Below, in pieces: positions 63,929 to 64,000 of a stretch of 64,000 nucleotides of DNA. Each line of letters begins with the position of its first letter. The stretch's first letter is position 1. Source of the stretch: Tyto alba (lineage: Eukaryota; Chordata; Aves; Strigiformes; Tytonidae); contig NW_024881313.1 in assembly GCF_018691265.1 (NCBI RefSeq), positions 8,089,501 to 8,153,500 on the forward strand, given 5' to 3'. The notes below the pieces were generated by a model that made no database searches, was not told where the DNA came from, and saw nothing but the letters and a program-made list of their open reading frames with translations. The translations under genes were made by a program, and so were the position numbers.

Positions 63929-64000
63929 GCCTTTCTCTCTTCCCCTACACCTACTTGTCAACAAAATGGATCAGAATATAGCCCAAGTTTTCATTGATTC

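Larger units (their letters stand above)
49870..64000. other. AT-rich noncoding DNA
   Basis: Mostly unique sequence. The longest frames are 135 codons (56172-56579 minus) and 129 codons (49977-50366 plus), and neither shows a domain. A short C9 run sits at 53829-53837. No RNA gene, transposon body or CpG island was recognised beyond the items listed. Confidence 0.55.

Overview
The window looks like nuclear DNA from a bird (or a close archosaur relative). The strongest evidence is a CR1 LINE 3' end of the type found throughout avian genomes, in reverse orientation at about 31911-32085. A second, forward CR1 tail lies at about 32538-32697. Several older relics (MIR/CORE-SINE-like and L3-like tails, and palindromic MITE-like elements shared across amniotes) are also recognisable. 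No Alu, B1/B2 or young L1 was seen. The DNA is AT-rich and split by poly-A/poly-T runs and a few GC-richer islets. There is no sign of bacterial, phage or plasmid organisation. Species and chromosome cannot be told from this sequence.

I find no convincing protein-coding gene, rRNA, tRNA or known ncRNA. The longest open frames are about 100-150 codons. Several of these are created by simple repeats or by the CR1 insertion. The rest overlap frames on the other strand and show no recognisable domain. This is about what chance gives in 64 kb. The window is therefore best read as a gene desert or the interior of one or more very large introns. The sequence alone does not decide between them.

Layout. 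1-9 kb: AT-rich unique DNA with two GC-rich islets (5.6-5.9 and 7.0-7.2 kb). 9-13 kb: the most repeat-rich left-hand part, with an MITE-like relic, an A-rich tract, a pair of diverged direct repeats, a (TTTTG)12 array, a poly-T and a GC-rich islet. 13-31 kb: mostly unique sequence, including a compact homeodomain-motif cluster at 22.4-22.7 kb and other blocks that look like candidate conserved noncoding elements. 31.9-33.0 kb: the CR1 pair, a 29-base poly-A and GC-rich sequence. 33-48 kb: unique sequence with old MITE- and L3-like relics and a T/G-rich low-complexity tract at 37.3 kb. 48-50 kb: two MIR-like SINE relics in opposite orientation. 50-64 kb: mainly unique AT-rich DNA with a perfect 11-bp hairpin at 56.1 kb, a candidate regulatory block at 59.8-60.1 kb and diverged short repeats at 62.1-62.3 kb.

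No new multi-gene system was found. The most useful leads are the inverted pair of TAATTG-type sites near 22.6 kb, the other candidate regulatory blocks, and the old repeats, some of which could have been co-opted as enhancers. All need cross-species alignment to confirm.
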